Positions 22,828-30,327 of a DNA stretch of 33,249 bases are shown piece after piece. Every line of letters starts with the position of its first letter. Positions within the stretch are counted from its first letter, which is position 1. The notes under the pieces are model-generated. The model saw nothing but the letters and a program-made list of their open reading frames with translations, made no database searches and was not told the DNA's origin. The stretch comes from Hydrogenophaga intermedia (GTDB lineage: Bacteria > Pseudomonadota > Gammaproteobacteria > Burkholderiales > Burkholderiaceae_C): the NCBI RefSeq assembly GCF_000723405.1, contig NZ_CCAE010000050.1, positions 1 through 33,249 of the forward strand. The letters run 5' to 3'. The translations under genes and the position numbers were made by a program.

Positions 22828-23598
22828 ATGGCCTTTCTCGCCCTGGATGTCGGCAACACGCGCTTGAAGTGGGCGCTGTACGACGAGCCGCGCGTCGGCG
22901 CCCGGCTCATCACGCACGGTGCGCAGTTCCTCGAGAACATCGAAACCCTGGACGAGGGCGATTGGAGCCGCTTGCCAGCCCCGCGCTGGGTGCTGGGCTG
23001 CATCGTGGCCGGCGACGCGGTCAAGCGCCGCGTCGAGGAACAACTGGAAATGTGGGACGTGACGCCCCAGTGGGTGGTGTCGGGCAACGCCGAGGCCGGC
23101 GTGGTCAATGGCTACGATCACCCCGCGCGGCTCGGCTCCGACCGCTGGGTGGCCATGATCGGCGCCCGCCAGCGTTTGCTGGCGCACGGCCGGCCGCGGC
23201 CCTGTGTGGTGGTCATGGTGGGCACGGCTGTCACGGTCGAAGCCATCGACACCGAGGGCAAGTTCCTCGGCGGCCTCATTCTGCCGGGGCACGGCATCAT
23301 GCTGCGCGCGCTCGAATCGGGCACCGCTGGCCTGCACGTGCCCACCGGCGAGGTGCGCGACTTTCCCACCAACACCAGCGACGCGCTCACCAGCGGCGGC
23401 ACTTTCGCCATCGCGGGCGCGGTGCAACGCATGGTGGAGAACCTGCGCCAGCATTGCGGTGAAGCGCCCGAGGTCTTCATGACCGGCGGGGCGGGTTGGA
23501 AGATGGCGCCGTCCATGTCCACCGAGGTCGAGCTGGTGGAAAGCCTGATCTTCGACGGCCTGCTGCACATCGCGAACAAGCGCCTGGCGGTGGCCTGA
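22828..23598 (+). CDS. coaX: type III pantothenate kinase
   Basis: 256-residue type III pantothenate kinase, which catalyses the first step of coenzyme A synthesis (pantothenate plus ATP to 4'-phosphopantothenate) in the cytoplasm. The ASKHA-fold phosphate loop DVGNTRLKWALYD (residues 7-19) begins the protein. The pantothenate-binding GSDRWVAMIGAR block, the catalytic MVGTAVTVEAID block and GGLILPGHGIML follow in family order. In many Burkholderiales coaX follows birA; here the quorum-sensing genes occupy that side. The stop codon lies in the left arm of a hairpin shared with the convergent acyltransferase gene. Confidence 0.93.
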   Translation: MAFLALDVGNTRLKWALYDEPRVGARLITHGAQFLENIETLDEGDWSRLPAPRWVLGCIVAGDAVKRRVEEQLEMWDVTPQWVVSGNAEAGVVNGYDHPARLGSDRWVAMIGARQRLLAHGRPRPCVVVMVGTAVTVEAIDTEGKFLGGLILPGHGIMLRALESGTAGLHVPTGEVRDFPTNTSDALTSGGTFAIAGAVQRMVENLRQHCGEAPEVFMTGGAGWKMAPSMSTEVELVESLIFDGLLHIANKRLAVA

Positions 23599-23616
23599 GC
23601 CCTAATCGGGCTCAGG
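23594..23616. terminator. hairpin across the convergent stops of coaX and the WS/DGAT gene
   Basis: Perfect 9-bp stem CCTGAGCCC-TAATC-GGGCTCAGG. The left arm contains the coaX stop (23596-23598) and the loop contains most of the minus-strand stop (23602-23604). There is no U-run on either side, so it is a bidirectional 3'-end structure rather than a classic terminator. Confidence 0.6.
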
Positions 23617-25095
23617 ACCCCAGGGCAGCATCAGGGTCAGGGCCAGCAACTGCTCGAAGGCTGGGGTGAAGCCGTCGATGATGGCCTGCGGGTCGGGGCA
23701 CAGCGCGGTGTCGGCGATCACGCCGAACTGCACGCCGCCGCCGTAGCTCAGCACCGACACGCCCAGGCCCACCGTACCCGACTGGGGCACCCAGAACATG
23801 GTTTGCTCCAGCGTGCTGCCGCAGAAGCGGAGCTTCTTCCCCGGGCCCGGCACGTTGGTCATCACGGCCGTGGTCTTTCGGCCGAAGAGGTTGAGCAGGG
23901 CGTCCTGCGCGGGCTTGATCAGCAGTCCGGCCACCGACAGCAAGGCAAACGTGAGCAGTGGCTGCAGACTGCCCTTGAGCCCGCGCATGCGCGCGCGCAC
24001 CGCATACAGCCGCTCGAGCGGGTTCGTCAGGCCGATGGGCAGCAACAGCGGAACCAGCCCGAAGCGGTTGCCGAGTTTCCAGGCGTCTTCCATCGGACGC
24101 AGGTTGATGGGCACCATGGCGCGGATTTCCTGGCCTGTGGTGTCGTCGCCGTGGCCGCGCAAGTACTGGCCGATGGCGCCGGCCACGCAGGACAGCAGCA
24201 CGTCGTTGACCGAGGCGTCGAAGGCGCGGCCGATGGCCTTGACCGCGTCCAGCGGGATCGGCTCGCACCAGGCCACGCGCTTCACGGCGCCAGGTGTGCC
24301 CTTGAGCCGCGTGGGCGAGTCGTCGGGCATGAGCGCCAGCGCGGCAGCGTCGCTGGCGAGCTGTGCGCCGACGTGGGCCAGCTCCACCGCCTGGTCCACC
24401 GTGCCGGCCAGGGTCTGCTGCGGCGTGGCCATGAGCGAGAACGACTTCGCTGCGCCACCGCCGGCCACCTCCAGCGCGCGCGCGGTGATATCACCCAGCG
24501 GGCGGATGAGCGTGTCGGCCAGCCAGTCCTCGGCGCCGTTGGCCGGGGCCTTGGCGCGCCGGGCGCGCGGCGCCGGGGCCGCGCCGCCGTCCACCAGGCT
24601 CATCATGACGCTGATGAGGGCGATACCGTCGGCGATGCAGTGGTGGATGCGCGCAATCAACGCCGAGCCGCCGGCATAGCCTTCGATCAGCTCGAACTGC
24701 CACAGCGGGTGGCGGTGATCCAGTGGCTGCACGGCGAGCTGGCCCACCCGGGCCTGCAGCGCTTCGCGCTCGCCTTGCCCGCGCCGGCGGCTCAGGCGGT
24801 GCGTGGTGACGTGGCGTGCGAGGTCGAAGTCGGCGTCGTCGATCCAGGCCGCGCCGGCCGCGTCCTCGCGCGCGATCTGCCGGAAGCGCCGGTAGGGCAG
24901 CAGGCGCTCGCTCACGCGTTGCGCCAGGGCCTCGCGCGCCAGGCCGGGCTGCAGCACCCACACGCCCACGATCATCATGAGGTTGGCCGGCGAATCCATG
25001 CGCAGCCAGGCGGTGTCGACCTTGCTCATGCGCTCGCCCTGAAGCCCGAGCGTGCTGCTCAGGGCCTGCGTGACGGCCGCGACGCGGTGGTCCAT
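23602..25095 (-). CDS. wax ester synthase/diacylglycerol acyltransferase (WS/DGAT)
   Basis: 497-residue O-acyltransferase of the bifunctional WS/DGAT family, which transfers acyl groups from acyl-CoA to fatty alcohol or diacylglycerol, forming wax esters or triacylglycerol at the membrane. The active-site HHxxxDG motif is HHCIADG (His151, His152, Asp156, Gly157). Other family blocks are MSKVDTAWLRMDSPANLM, PLDHRHPLWQFELIEGY, VNDVLLSCVAGAIGQYL and VMTNVPGPGKKL. The start at 25095 has a strong GAGGAG 6 nt upstream; an internal Met at residue 23 is the more usual family start, but it has no comparable ribosome site. The gene is divergent from the acyl-CoA-binding protein gene, whose product could supply its substrate. 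Confidence 0.92.
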   Translation of the reverse strand: MDHRVAAVTQALSSTLGLQGERMSKVDTAWLRMDSPANLMMIVGVWVLQPGLAREALAQRVSERLLPYRRFRQIAREDAAGAAWIDDADFDLARHVTTHRLSRRRGQGEREALQARVGQLAVQPLDHRHPLWQFELIEGYAGGSALIARIHHCIADGIALISVMMSLVDGGAAPAPRARRAKAPANGAEDWLADTLIRPLGDITARALEVAGGGAAKSFSLMATPQQTLAGTVDQAVELAHVGAQLASDAAALALMPDDSPTRLKGTPGAVKRVAWCEPIPLDAVKAIGRAFDASVNDVLLSCVAGAIGQYLRGHGDDTTGQEIRAMVPINLRPMEDAWKLGNRFGLVPLLLPIGLTNPLERLYAVRARMRGLKGSLQPLLTFALLSVAGLLIKPAQDALLNLFGRKTTAVMTNVPGPGKKLRFCGSTLEQTMFWVPQSGTVGLGVSVLSYGGGVQFGVIADTALCPDPQAIIDGFTPAFEQLLALTLMLPWGPEPD

Positions 25096-25194
25096 GGTGT
25101 CTCCTCGGGTGGGATCTCTATTGTGGGCAGGCCACGCTCCGTAAGATACCGGGAGAAACCGCCATCCCCGCGGTGCCTATCCTCAGGAGACCCC

Positions 25195-25449
25195 ATGTCC
25201 GACCTCAAAGCCCGTTTCGAGACCGCCGTCGCCAATTCCAAGAAGCTCAGCGAGCGCCCCGACAACGCCACGCTGCTCAAGATCTACGGCCTGTACAAGC
25301 AGGCCACTGCGGGCGACAACACCGAGAAGAAGCCCGGTTTCAGCGACATGGTGGGCCGCGCCAAGTGGGACGCCTGGAACGGGTTCAAAGGCGCGTCATC
25401 GGACGACGCGATGCAGCAATACATCGACCTGATCGACAGCCTGAGCTGA
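25195..25449 (+). CDS. acyl-CoA-binding protein
   Basis: 84-residue soluble acyl-CoA-binding protein (ACBP), the full length of the four-helix family. It binds medium- to long-chain acyl-CoA and delivers it to acyltransferases. Diagnostic blocks are LLKIYGLYKQATAGD, KPGFSDMVGRAKWDAWNGFKG and a final MQQYIDLIDSL helix, which carry the conserved Tyr, Lys and Trp of the acyl-CoA site. The ATG at 25195 follows AGGAG (25185-25189). The family is mainly eukaryotic and patchy in bacteria. Its stop codon lies in the loop of an intrinsic terminator. Confidence 0.93.
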   Translation: MSDLKARFETAVANSKKLSERPDNATLLKIYGLYKQATAGDNTEKKPGFSDMVGRAKWDAWNGFKGASSDDAMQQYIDLIDSLS

Positions 25450-25472
25450 ACGCTCAGGCGGTTTTCTTTTTT
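25439..25472 (+). terminator. intrinsic terminator of the ACBP gene, inside the convergent gene
   Basis: GCCTGAGC-TGAAC-GCTCAGGC is a perfect 8-bp stem (25439-25446 with 25452-25459), followed by GG and TTTTCTTTTTT (25462-25472). The ACBP stop (25447-25449) is in the loop. The right arm and U-run also encode the Lys-rich end of the convergent PHA-associated protein. Confidence 0.85.
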
Positions 25473-25789
25473 GTGGCCGCCTTCTTCGCGGCGGGCTTCT
25501 TCGCCGCCAGCAGCGTGTCCAGGTTCTTCACGATCTCGGCCTCGATGCGGTCCTTGAACGCGCCGAGCAGGAAGCCCAGCTTGGCGTCGAGCACGAAGCG
25601 GTCGCTCTCGACCCGCAGGCAGCCGCTGACGCCGGAGCGGGTGAACTGCACGGCGTCCTCGCGGGCGCCTTCTTCGTAGGTGCAGCTCATGTCGAACTCT
25701 TCCTCGGCCTGCTCGGCCCATTTCCAGGCGAGCTTGCGCGCGGCCGGCAGGCCCAGGGCGTGTTCGCGTTCGATGTGGATGTCGGCCAT
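25454..25789 (-). CDS. polyhydroxyalkanoate-system (PHA granule region) family protein
   Basis: 111-residue small protein that I recognise as the 'polyhydroxyalkanoic acid system' family found near PHA genes. The pattern is MADIHIEREHALGLPAARKLAWKWAEQ, an EFDMSCTYEEG block, a beta-rich middle (GCLRVESDRFVLDAKLGFLLGAF) and a helix IEAEIVKNLDTLL. The C-terminus is an Ala/Lys-rich tail (AAKKPAAKKAATKKKTA) like those of DNA- or granule-binding phasin-type proteins. The exact role is unknown. The tail coding sequence overlaps the terminator of the convergent ACBP gene. Confidence 0.8.
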   Translation of the reverse strand: MADIHIEREHALGLPAARKLAWKWAEQAEEEFDMSCTYEEGAREDAVQFTRSGVSGCLRVESDRFVLDAKLGFLLGAFKDRIEAEIVKNLDTLLAAKKPAAKKAATKKKTA

Positions 25790-25809
25790 GGGGCGGTGTC
25801 TCCGGGTGG

Positions 25810-26880
25810 TCAGCGGGTGATCGTCAGTGCCTGCAGGCGCTGGTGCCGTTCTTCCCTGGGCAGGGCGGCCAGGGTGCGCACCGCATCATAAAAGCGCGCG
25901 AAATCGCGGCCCTCGCGCTCGAACAGGGCCTCGAAGCCGGGCACGAGCTGGTCGTAGGCACCTTGCGCGCCCAGCAGGGCGTTGTTGGCGCGCGCCACCC
26001 AGGGGTCGTAGGCCGCGAAGCCGCCCCAGAAGGCCTTGAGCGTTTCGTATTCGCGCCGGAAGTCGGCCATCACCTGCGCCTTGCGCACCAGCTTGGCGGC
26101 GTCGTCCAGCGTGGCGTCGCCGTAGACGGCCTGCAAGCGCGCCCGCACCGACGCCGTGAGCGCGCGAAAGGCGCGGCGGCGCTGGTCGAAGGCCTCGTAC
26201 TCCGCGCGCGCCGCGGGTGTGGACGCCTGCGCGAACCAGCGTTGCACACCGATGCGCTCGACCGCCGTGGCGAAGGACTCGTTGAAACTGGTGTCGTCCT
26301 TCGCGTAGAGCACCTGGTGCGCGAGCTCGTGGAACAGCAGGCGCGCGAGCTCGCCCTCGGGGTAGCGGATGAAGGTGTTGAGCAGCGGGTCGCCGCCGGC
26401 CCAGTTCATCCACCCCAGCGTGGAGTAGGCGGGCACGGGGTAGACGCCCACCTCCAGCCCCTCGCCCAGGCTGGCGGCGAAGGCGCGGGCGTCGTCCTCG
26501 CGGTAGTAGCCGCGGTAGCCCACGCAGCCGGCCACCGGGAAGCACCAGGTCTGCAGGGTGAGCGAGAGCGGTGGTGCGGCCACCACGTTGTAGACGGCGG
26601 CATTGCGCTCCAGGTCGGCGTAGCGGTGGTAGCTTGCGTTGTCGGGCAGGCCCAGTTCGCTCACCGCGAAGGCGCGCAGCCGGCGCGCCAACTCGAGCCG
26701 CTGGCGCAGCGCCGCCGGCGTGCCCTCGTCGGCCAACCAGTCGTCCACGGGGCGCGCGCGCCACATCAGGTCGACGTGGCCGGTGACCGATTGCCAGTAG
26801 TAGCCCGCGCCCTGCGTGCGCGCGCATCCGGTGGCCAGCGCCGTCGCCGCCAGCAGCAGCGCCAGGCCGACCGCGCGCAT
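25810..26880 (-). CDS. lipoprotein zinc metallopeptidase (putative aminopeptidase)
   Basis: 356-residue predicted lipoprotein peptidase. The start at 26880 overlaps the stop of the upstream oxidoreductase by one base (TGATG). The signal MRAVGLALLLAATALATGC ends at Cys19. The zinc-binding motif HELAHQ (His184, Glu185, His188) is followed by a second glutamate in FNESFATAVE (Glu201), the gluzincin pattern. The block GWMNWAGGDPLLNTFIRYPEGELARLLFHELAHQ matches a proteobacterial family annotated as putative aminopeptidase. It should act in the periplasm, anchored to a membrane. The substrate is unknown. Confidence 0.85.
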   Translation of the reverse strand: MRAVGLALLLAATALATGCARTQGAGYYWQSVTGHVDLMWRARPVDDWLADEGTPAALRQRLELARRLRAFAVSELGLPDNASYHRYADLERNAAVYNVVAAPPLSLTLQTWCFPVAGCVGYRGYYREDDARAFAASLGEGLEVGVYPVPAYSTLGWMNWAGGDPLLNTFIRYPEGELARLLFHELAHQVLYAKDDTSFNESFATAVERIGVQRWFAQASTPAARAEYEAFDQRRRAFRALTASVRARLQAVYGDATLDDAAKLVRKAQVMADFRREYETLKAFWGGFAAYDPWVARANNALLGAQGAYDQLVPGFEALFEREGRDFARFYDAVRTLAALPREERHQRLQALTITR

Positions 26881-28931
26881 CAGTGGCGGGCCTCCAGCGG
26901 TGCCACCTGCACGTGGCAGTCGTAGAAGGTGGGCGCGCGGCCCAGGTCGGTCAGGCGCTGGCTGGTCACTTCGTTGACGTTGGTGCCGAAGGGGCCGAGC
27001 TTGCGCCACCAGATGCCCAGGCCGTTGACCACGCCCGGGCGGGCGCGCGTGGACACCTCGGCCACGCAGCGGTATTCGCCGCGCTGGTTGAACACGCGCA
27101 CCATCTGCCCGCTGGCGATTCCGCGCGGCGCGGCGTCGTCGGCGTGGATCTCCAGCCGCGGCTGGCCCTCGATGTCGCGCAGGCTGGTGACGTTGACGAA
27201 GCTGCTGTTGAGGAAGTTGCGCGCAGGCGGCGAGATCATCGCCAGCGGGTAATCGGGGTGCGTGCCACCGGGCTCGGCGTTGGGTACGTGGTCGGGCAGC
27301 GGGTCCAGGCCCATGGCGGCCAGGCGGTCGCTGTGGAATTCGCAGCGGCCCGAGGGCGTGGGAAAACCGCCGTCGGCGAAGGGCGCTTCGGGCACCGGCA
27401 CCGTGACCCAGCCCACGTCGAGCAGTTGCTGGAAATCGATGCGGTCGCCGAAGGCCGTGCGGCACAGCGTGAGGTCGTCCTCGGCGAAGCAGGGCTCGTC
27501 GAAGCCCAGGCGCGTGGCCAGGGCGCGGAACACATCGGTGTTGCTGCGCGCCTGGCCCTGCGGGGCGATGGCGGGGCGGTTGAGCAGCACGTCGGTGTGG
27601 CCGTAGGCGGTGTGGATGTCCCAGTGCTCGTGCTGGGTGGTGGCCGGCAGCACGTAATCGGCGTAGTCGGCGGTGTCGGTCTGGAAGTGCTCCAGCACCA
27701 CGGTGAAGAGGTCCTCTCGCGCGAAACCCTTCACCACCTGGCTGGAGTCGGGCGCGATCGCCACCGGGTTGCTGTTGTAGACGATCAGCGCCTCCACCTT
27801 CGGCCCGAAGTCCGGCGAGGCCTCGCGCAGCAGGTCGTCGCCGATCGTGGTCATGTTGATGGTGCGCGGCGCACGGCCGGCCAGCAGGTCGGGGCGCTGT
27901 AGCTCCGCCTTGCGCACCGGGAACTGGCCCGAGCTGGACAGCAGCACGCCGCCCGCGCGGTGCCGCCAGGCGCCCACCAGTGCCGGCAGGCAGGCCACGG
28001 CACGCGCCGCGTTGCCGCCGCCGCGCACGCGCTGCATGCCGTAGTTCAGGCGGATCGCGGCTGGTTTCGTGGTGCCGTAGGCGCGCGCGAGGTCAACGAT
28101 CTGCTGCTCGGGAATGCCGCAAACCTCGGCCGCACGCGCGGGCGGCCATCGCAGGGCGCGCTCGCGCAGGCCGTCCCACCCCAGGGTGTGGCGTTCGATG
28201 TAGTCGTGGTCCAGCCAGTCGTGCGCGATGAGTTCGTGCATCAGCGCCAGCGCCAGCGCCGCGTCGGTGCCGGGGCGGATCGCCAGGTGGTCGTGACACT
28301 TCTCGGCGGTCTCGCTGCGGCGCGGGTCGATGCAGACCAGGCGCGCGCCGTCGCGCTTGGCCTGCTGGGCCAGTTTCCAGAAGTGCAGGTTGCTGGCGAT
28401 GCTGTTGCTGCCCCAGATGAGGATCAGCTTCGCCTCGGCGAAGTGCTCCACCTTCATGCCCACCTTGCCGCCCAGGGTCTGCGTCAAGCCCTCGCTGCCG
28501 GCGGAGGCGCAGATGGTGCGGTCCAGGAAGGACGCGCCCAGGCGGTGAAAGAAGCGCGCGGCCATGCCCTCGCCCTGCACCAGGCCCATGGTGCCGGCGT
28601 AGCTGTAGGGCAGGATGGCCTGCGGGTCGCGCGCGGCAATGGCCTTCAGGCGGGCGGCGATGTCGTCCAGCGCCTCGTCCCAAGACACGGGCTCGAACTG
28701 CCCACTGCCCTTGGGGCCGGTGCGGCGCAGGGGCTGCAGCAGGCGATCGGGGTGGTGGGTGCGCTCGGCGTAGCGCGAGACCTTGGTGCACAGCACGCCA
28801 TCGGTGTGGCGGTGCGCGGGGTTGCCCTGAACCCGCACGGCGCGGCCGTTGTCCACGGTGGTGAGCAGGGCGCAGGTGTCTGGGCAGTCGTGGGGACAGG
28901 CGCCGCGAACAACAGGTGATGCTTCGGTCAT
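26880..28931 (-). CDS. molybdopterin-containing oxidoreductase (formate dehydrogenase/BisC-like)
   Basis: 683-residue member of the DMSO-reductase superfamily, binding bis-MGD molybdenum cofactor and a [4Fe-4S] cluster. The N-terminal cluster motif is C12-x3-C16-x3-C20-x27-C48. Cofactor-domain blocks follow: PYSYAGTMGLVQ, ICASAGSEGLTQTLGG, LILIWGSNSIASNLHFW, CIDPRRSETAEKCHDHLAIRPGTDAALAL, DYADYVLPATTQHEHWD and the C-terminal QMVRVFNQRGE barrel. There is no Tat signal, so it is cytoplasmic. No electron-transfer subunit or maturation gene is beside it, and the substrate is not predictable. The start at 28931 is chosen because the cluster motif begins 11 residues later; the ribosome site is weak. 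Confidence 0.9.
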   Translation of the reverse strand: MTEASPVVRGACPHDCPDTCALLTTVDNGRAVRVQGNPAHRHTDGVLCTKVSRYAERTHHPDRLLQPLRRTGPKGSGQFEPVSWDEALDDIAARLKAIAARDPQAILPYSYAGTMGLVQGEGMAARFFHRLGASFLDRTICASAGSEGLTQTLGGKVGMKVEHFAEAKLILIWGSNSIASNLHFWKLAQQAKRDGARLVCIDPRRSETAEKCHDHLAIRPGTDAALALALMHELIAHDWLDHDYIERHTLGWDGLRERALRWPPARAAEVCGIPEQQIVDLARAYGTTKPAAIRLNYGMQRVRGGGNAARAVACLPALVGAWRHRAGGVLLSSSGQFPVRKAELQRPDLLAGRAPRTINMTTIGDDLLREASPDFGPKVEALIVYNSNPVAIAPDSSQVVKGFAREDLFTVVLEHFQTDTADYADYVLPATTQHEHWDIHTAYGHTDVLLNRPAIAPQGQARSNTDVFRALATRLGFDEPCFAEDDLTLCRTAFGDRIDFQQLLDVGWVTVPVPEAPFADGGFPTPSGRCEFHSDRLAAMGLDPLPDHVPNAEPGGTHPDYPLAMISPPARNFLNSSFVNVTSLRDIEGQPRLEIHADDAAPRGIASGQMVRVFNQRGEYRCVAEVSTRARPGVVNGLGIWWRKLGPFGTNVNEVTSQRLTDLGRAPTFYDCHVQVAPLEARH

Positions 28932-29030
28932 GACGGGGTCTGGTGTGGCGGGGAGATCATAGGCCGCCGCGCTGGCCCCGCTCCGGGCGCCGCTTGGCGG
29001 ATGCGCCAGCCCGCATATGAACTGCTGTTT

Positions 29031-29047
29031 ATACCCTTGCGGGGTAT
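29031..29047. promoter_or_regulatory. dyad upstream of the ABC-type binding protein gene
   Basis: ATACCC-TTGCG-GGGTAT, 32 nt before the start at 29079. It overlaps a possible -10 element (TTATAC, 29029-29034, with TG at 29026-29027). It may be an operator or a 5' hairpin. Confidence 0.35.
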
Positions 29048-29078
29048 CAGAGCCCGGTCCACCCACGAGGAAACCGCC

Positions 29079-30227
29079 ATGAGACGTCGCCAACTTCTGA
29101 CCGCCACCGGATCCGCGGCCGTTCTGCCCGCCCTGAGCCTGCTGCCACTGCGGGCCGATGCCCAGGCCGGCCTGACCGACAGTGCCATCGTGCTTGGCCA
29201 GTCGGCCCCGTTCAGCGGGGCGGCAGAGCAATTGGGCCTGCAGTTCCACCTGGGTGCCCAGCTGTTCTTCGAGCAACTCAACGCCAAAGGTGGTGTGCAC
29301 GGCCGGCGCATCGAACTCAAGCGCCTGGACGACGGCTACGAGCCCGACCGCTGCGTGGCCAATACGAAGCAGTTCGTCGGCGAGGGCGTGTTCGCCCTGT
29401 TCGGCTACATCGGCACCCCCACCAGCGTGGTGGCCCTGCCACTGGCCACCGAGGCCAAGGTCCCGTTCTTCGCGCCCTTCACCGGCGCCGAAGCCTTGCG
29501 CACGCCCTTCAACCGCTACGCCATCCACGTGCGCGCGTCGTACTTCGACGAGACCGCCGCCATCGTGCGCCAGCTCACGCAGGTGGGCATCAAGCGCATC
29601 TCGGTCTTCTACCAGAACGACGCCTACGGCAAGGCCGGCCTGGAGGGCGTCTCGCGCGCGCTCAAGGCGCTCAACATGGAGCCGGCCTCCACCGGCACCG
29701 TGGAGCGCAACACGGTGGACGTGGCCGAGTCCATCAAGTCCATCATGGCCGGCCGGCCCGAGGCCATCGTGCAGATCAGCGCCTACAAGTCCTGCGCGGC
29801 CTTCATTCGCGAGGCGCGCAAGGCAGGCTTCGCCGGCAACCTCTACAACGTGTCTTTCGTGGGCACGCAGGCGCTGCTAGACGAACTCGGCAAGGACGCG
29901 CGCGGCGTGGCCGTGAGCCAGGTCATGCCCTTTCCGTACAGCCCGGTGTCGTCGATTTCCGGCGAGTACCTGGCCGCCGTGCGCGCCAAGCAGGGCCGCG
30001 CGCCCAACTACTCGGGCATCGAAGGCTACGTGGCCGCCAAGGTGTTCACCGAGGCGCTCAACCGCGCGGGCCGTGGCGTCACTCGCGAGGGCTTCATCAC
30101 CGCCATCCAGGGCCTGCGCGGCCTGGACCTGGGCGGCTTCCCGGTCGATTTCGGCCCGAACAAGCACACCGGCTCCAAGTTCGTCGAACTCACCCTGCTG
30201 ACCGAGGACGGGCGCATCCGCCGCTGA
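29079..30227 (+). CDS. ABC transporter substrate-binding protein (branched-chain amino acid/LivK type)
   Basis: 382-residue exported receptor of the type 1 periplasmic binding fold. The start at 29079 follows GAGGAA (29067-29072). The signal begins MRRRQLLTATGSAAVLPAL, a twin-arginine-like start, with cleavage near RADAQA. The mature part has the LivK pattern: SAIVLGQSAPFSGAAEQLG, FFEQLNAKGGVHGRRIELKRLDDGYEP, GYIGTPTSVVALPLATEAKVPFFAPFTGAE, ISVFYQNDAYGKAGLEGV and a C-terminal GFPVDFGPNKHTGSKFVEL. No permease or ATPase genes are adjacent. It precedes an amidohydrolase and a peptidase on the same strand, so the ligand may be an amino acid or N-acyl derivative. Confidence 0.88.
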   Translation: MRRRQLLTATGSAAVLPALSLLPLRADAQAGLTDSAIVLGQSAPFSGAAEQLGLQFHLGAQLFFEQLNAKGGVHGRRIELKRLDDGYEPDRCVANTKQFVGEGVFALFGYIGTPTSVVALPLATEAKVPFFAPFTGAEALRTPFNRYAIHVRASYFDETAAIVRQLTQVGIKRISVFYQNDAYGKAGLEGVSRALKALNMEPASTGTVERNTVDVAESIKSIMAGRPEAIVQISAYKSCAAFIREARKAGFAGNLYNVSFVGTQALLDELGKDARGVAVSQVMPFPYSPVSSISGEYLAAVRAKQGRAPNYSGIEGYVAAKVFTEALNRAGRGVTREGFITAIQGLRGLDLGGFPVDFGPNKHTGSKFVELTLLTEDGRIRR

Positions 30228-30308
30228 AGGGCCCCCGGGCCTTGCCCGACGGCCGCATGGGGCTGTCGCGCCCGGCGCGTGCGGTGGCGCTTGCTACCGC
30301 TACCATGC

Positions 30309-30325
30309 CCGGTTTCGGAGACCGG
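30309..30325 (+). promoter_or_regulatory. hairpin presenting the ribosome site of the M20 gene
   Basis: CCGGT-TTCGGAG-ACCGG forms a 5-bp stem whose loop holds GGAG (30317-30320), the Shine-Dalgarno for the ATG at 30328. It may modulate initiation. Confidence 0.3.
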
Positions 30326-30327
30326 TC

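Noticed and set aside
22080..23108. N-terminal extension of the kinase frame over the LuxR-type and coaX genes
   Set aside because: The frame stays open by chance. Its sequence has no homology-like blocks and lies antisense to two real genes; the CqsS-like part starts after 22079.
26881..27465. N-terminal extension of the lipoprotein peptidase frame
   Set aside because: Arg/Pro/Ala-rich shadow of the molybdoenzyme; the lipoprotein signal at 26880 gives a clear start.
28932..29528. N-terminal extension of the molybdopterin oxidoreductase
   Set aside because: It would overlap the start of the ABC-type binding protein gene, and the cluster motif begins right after the chosen start.
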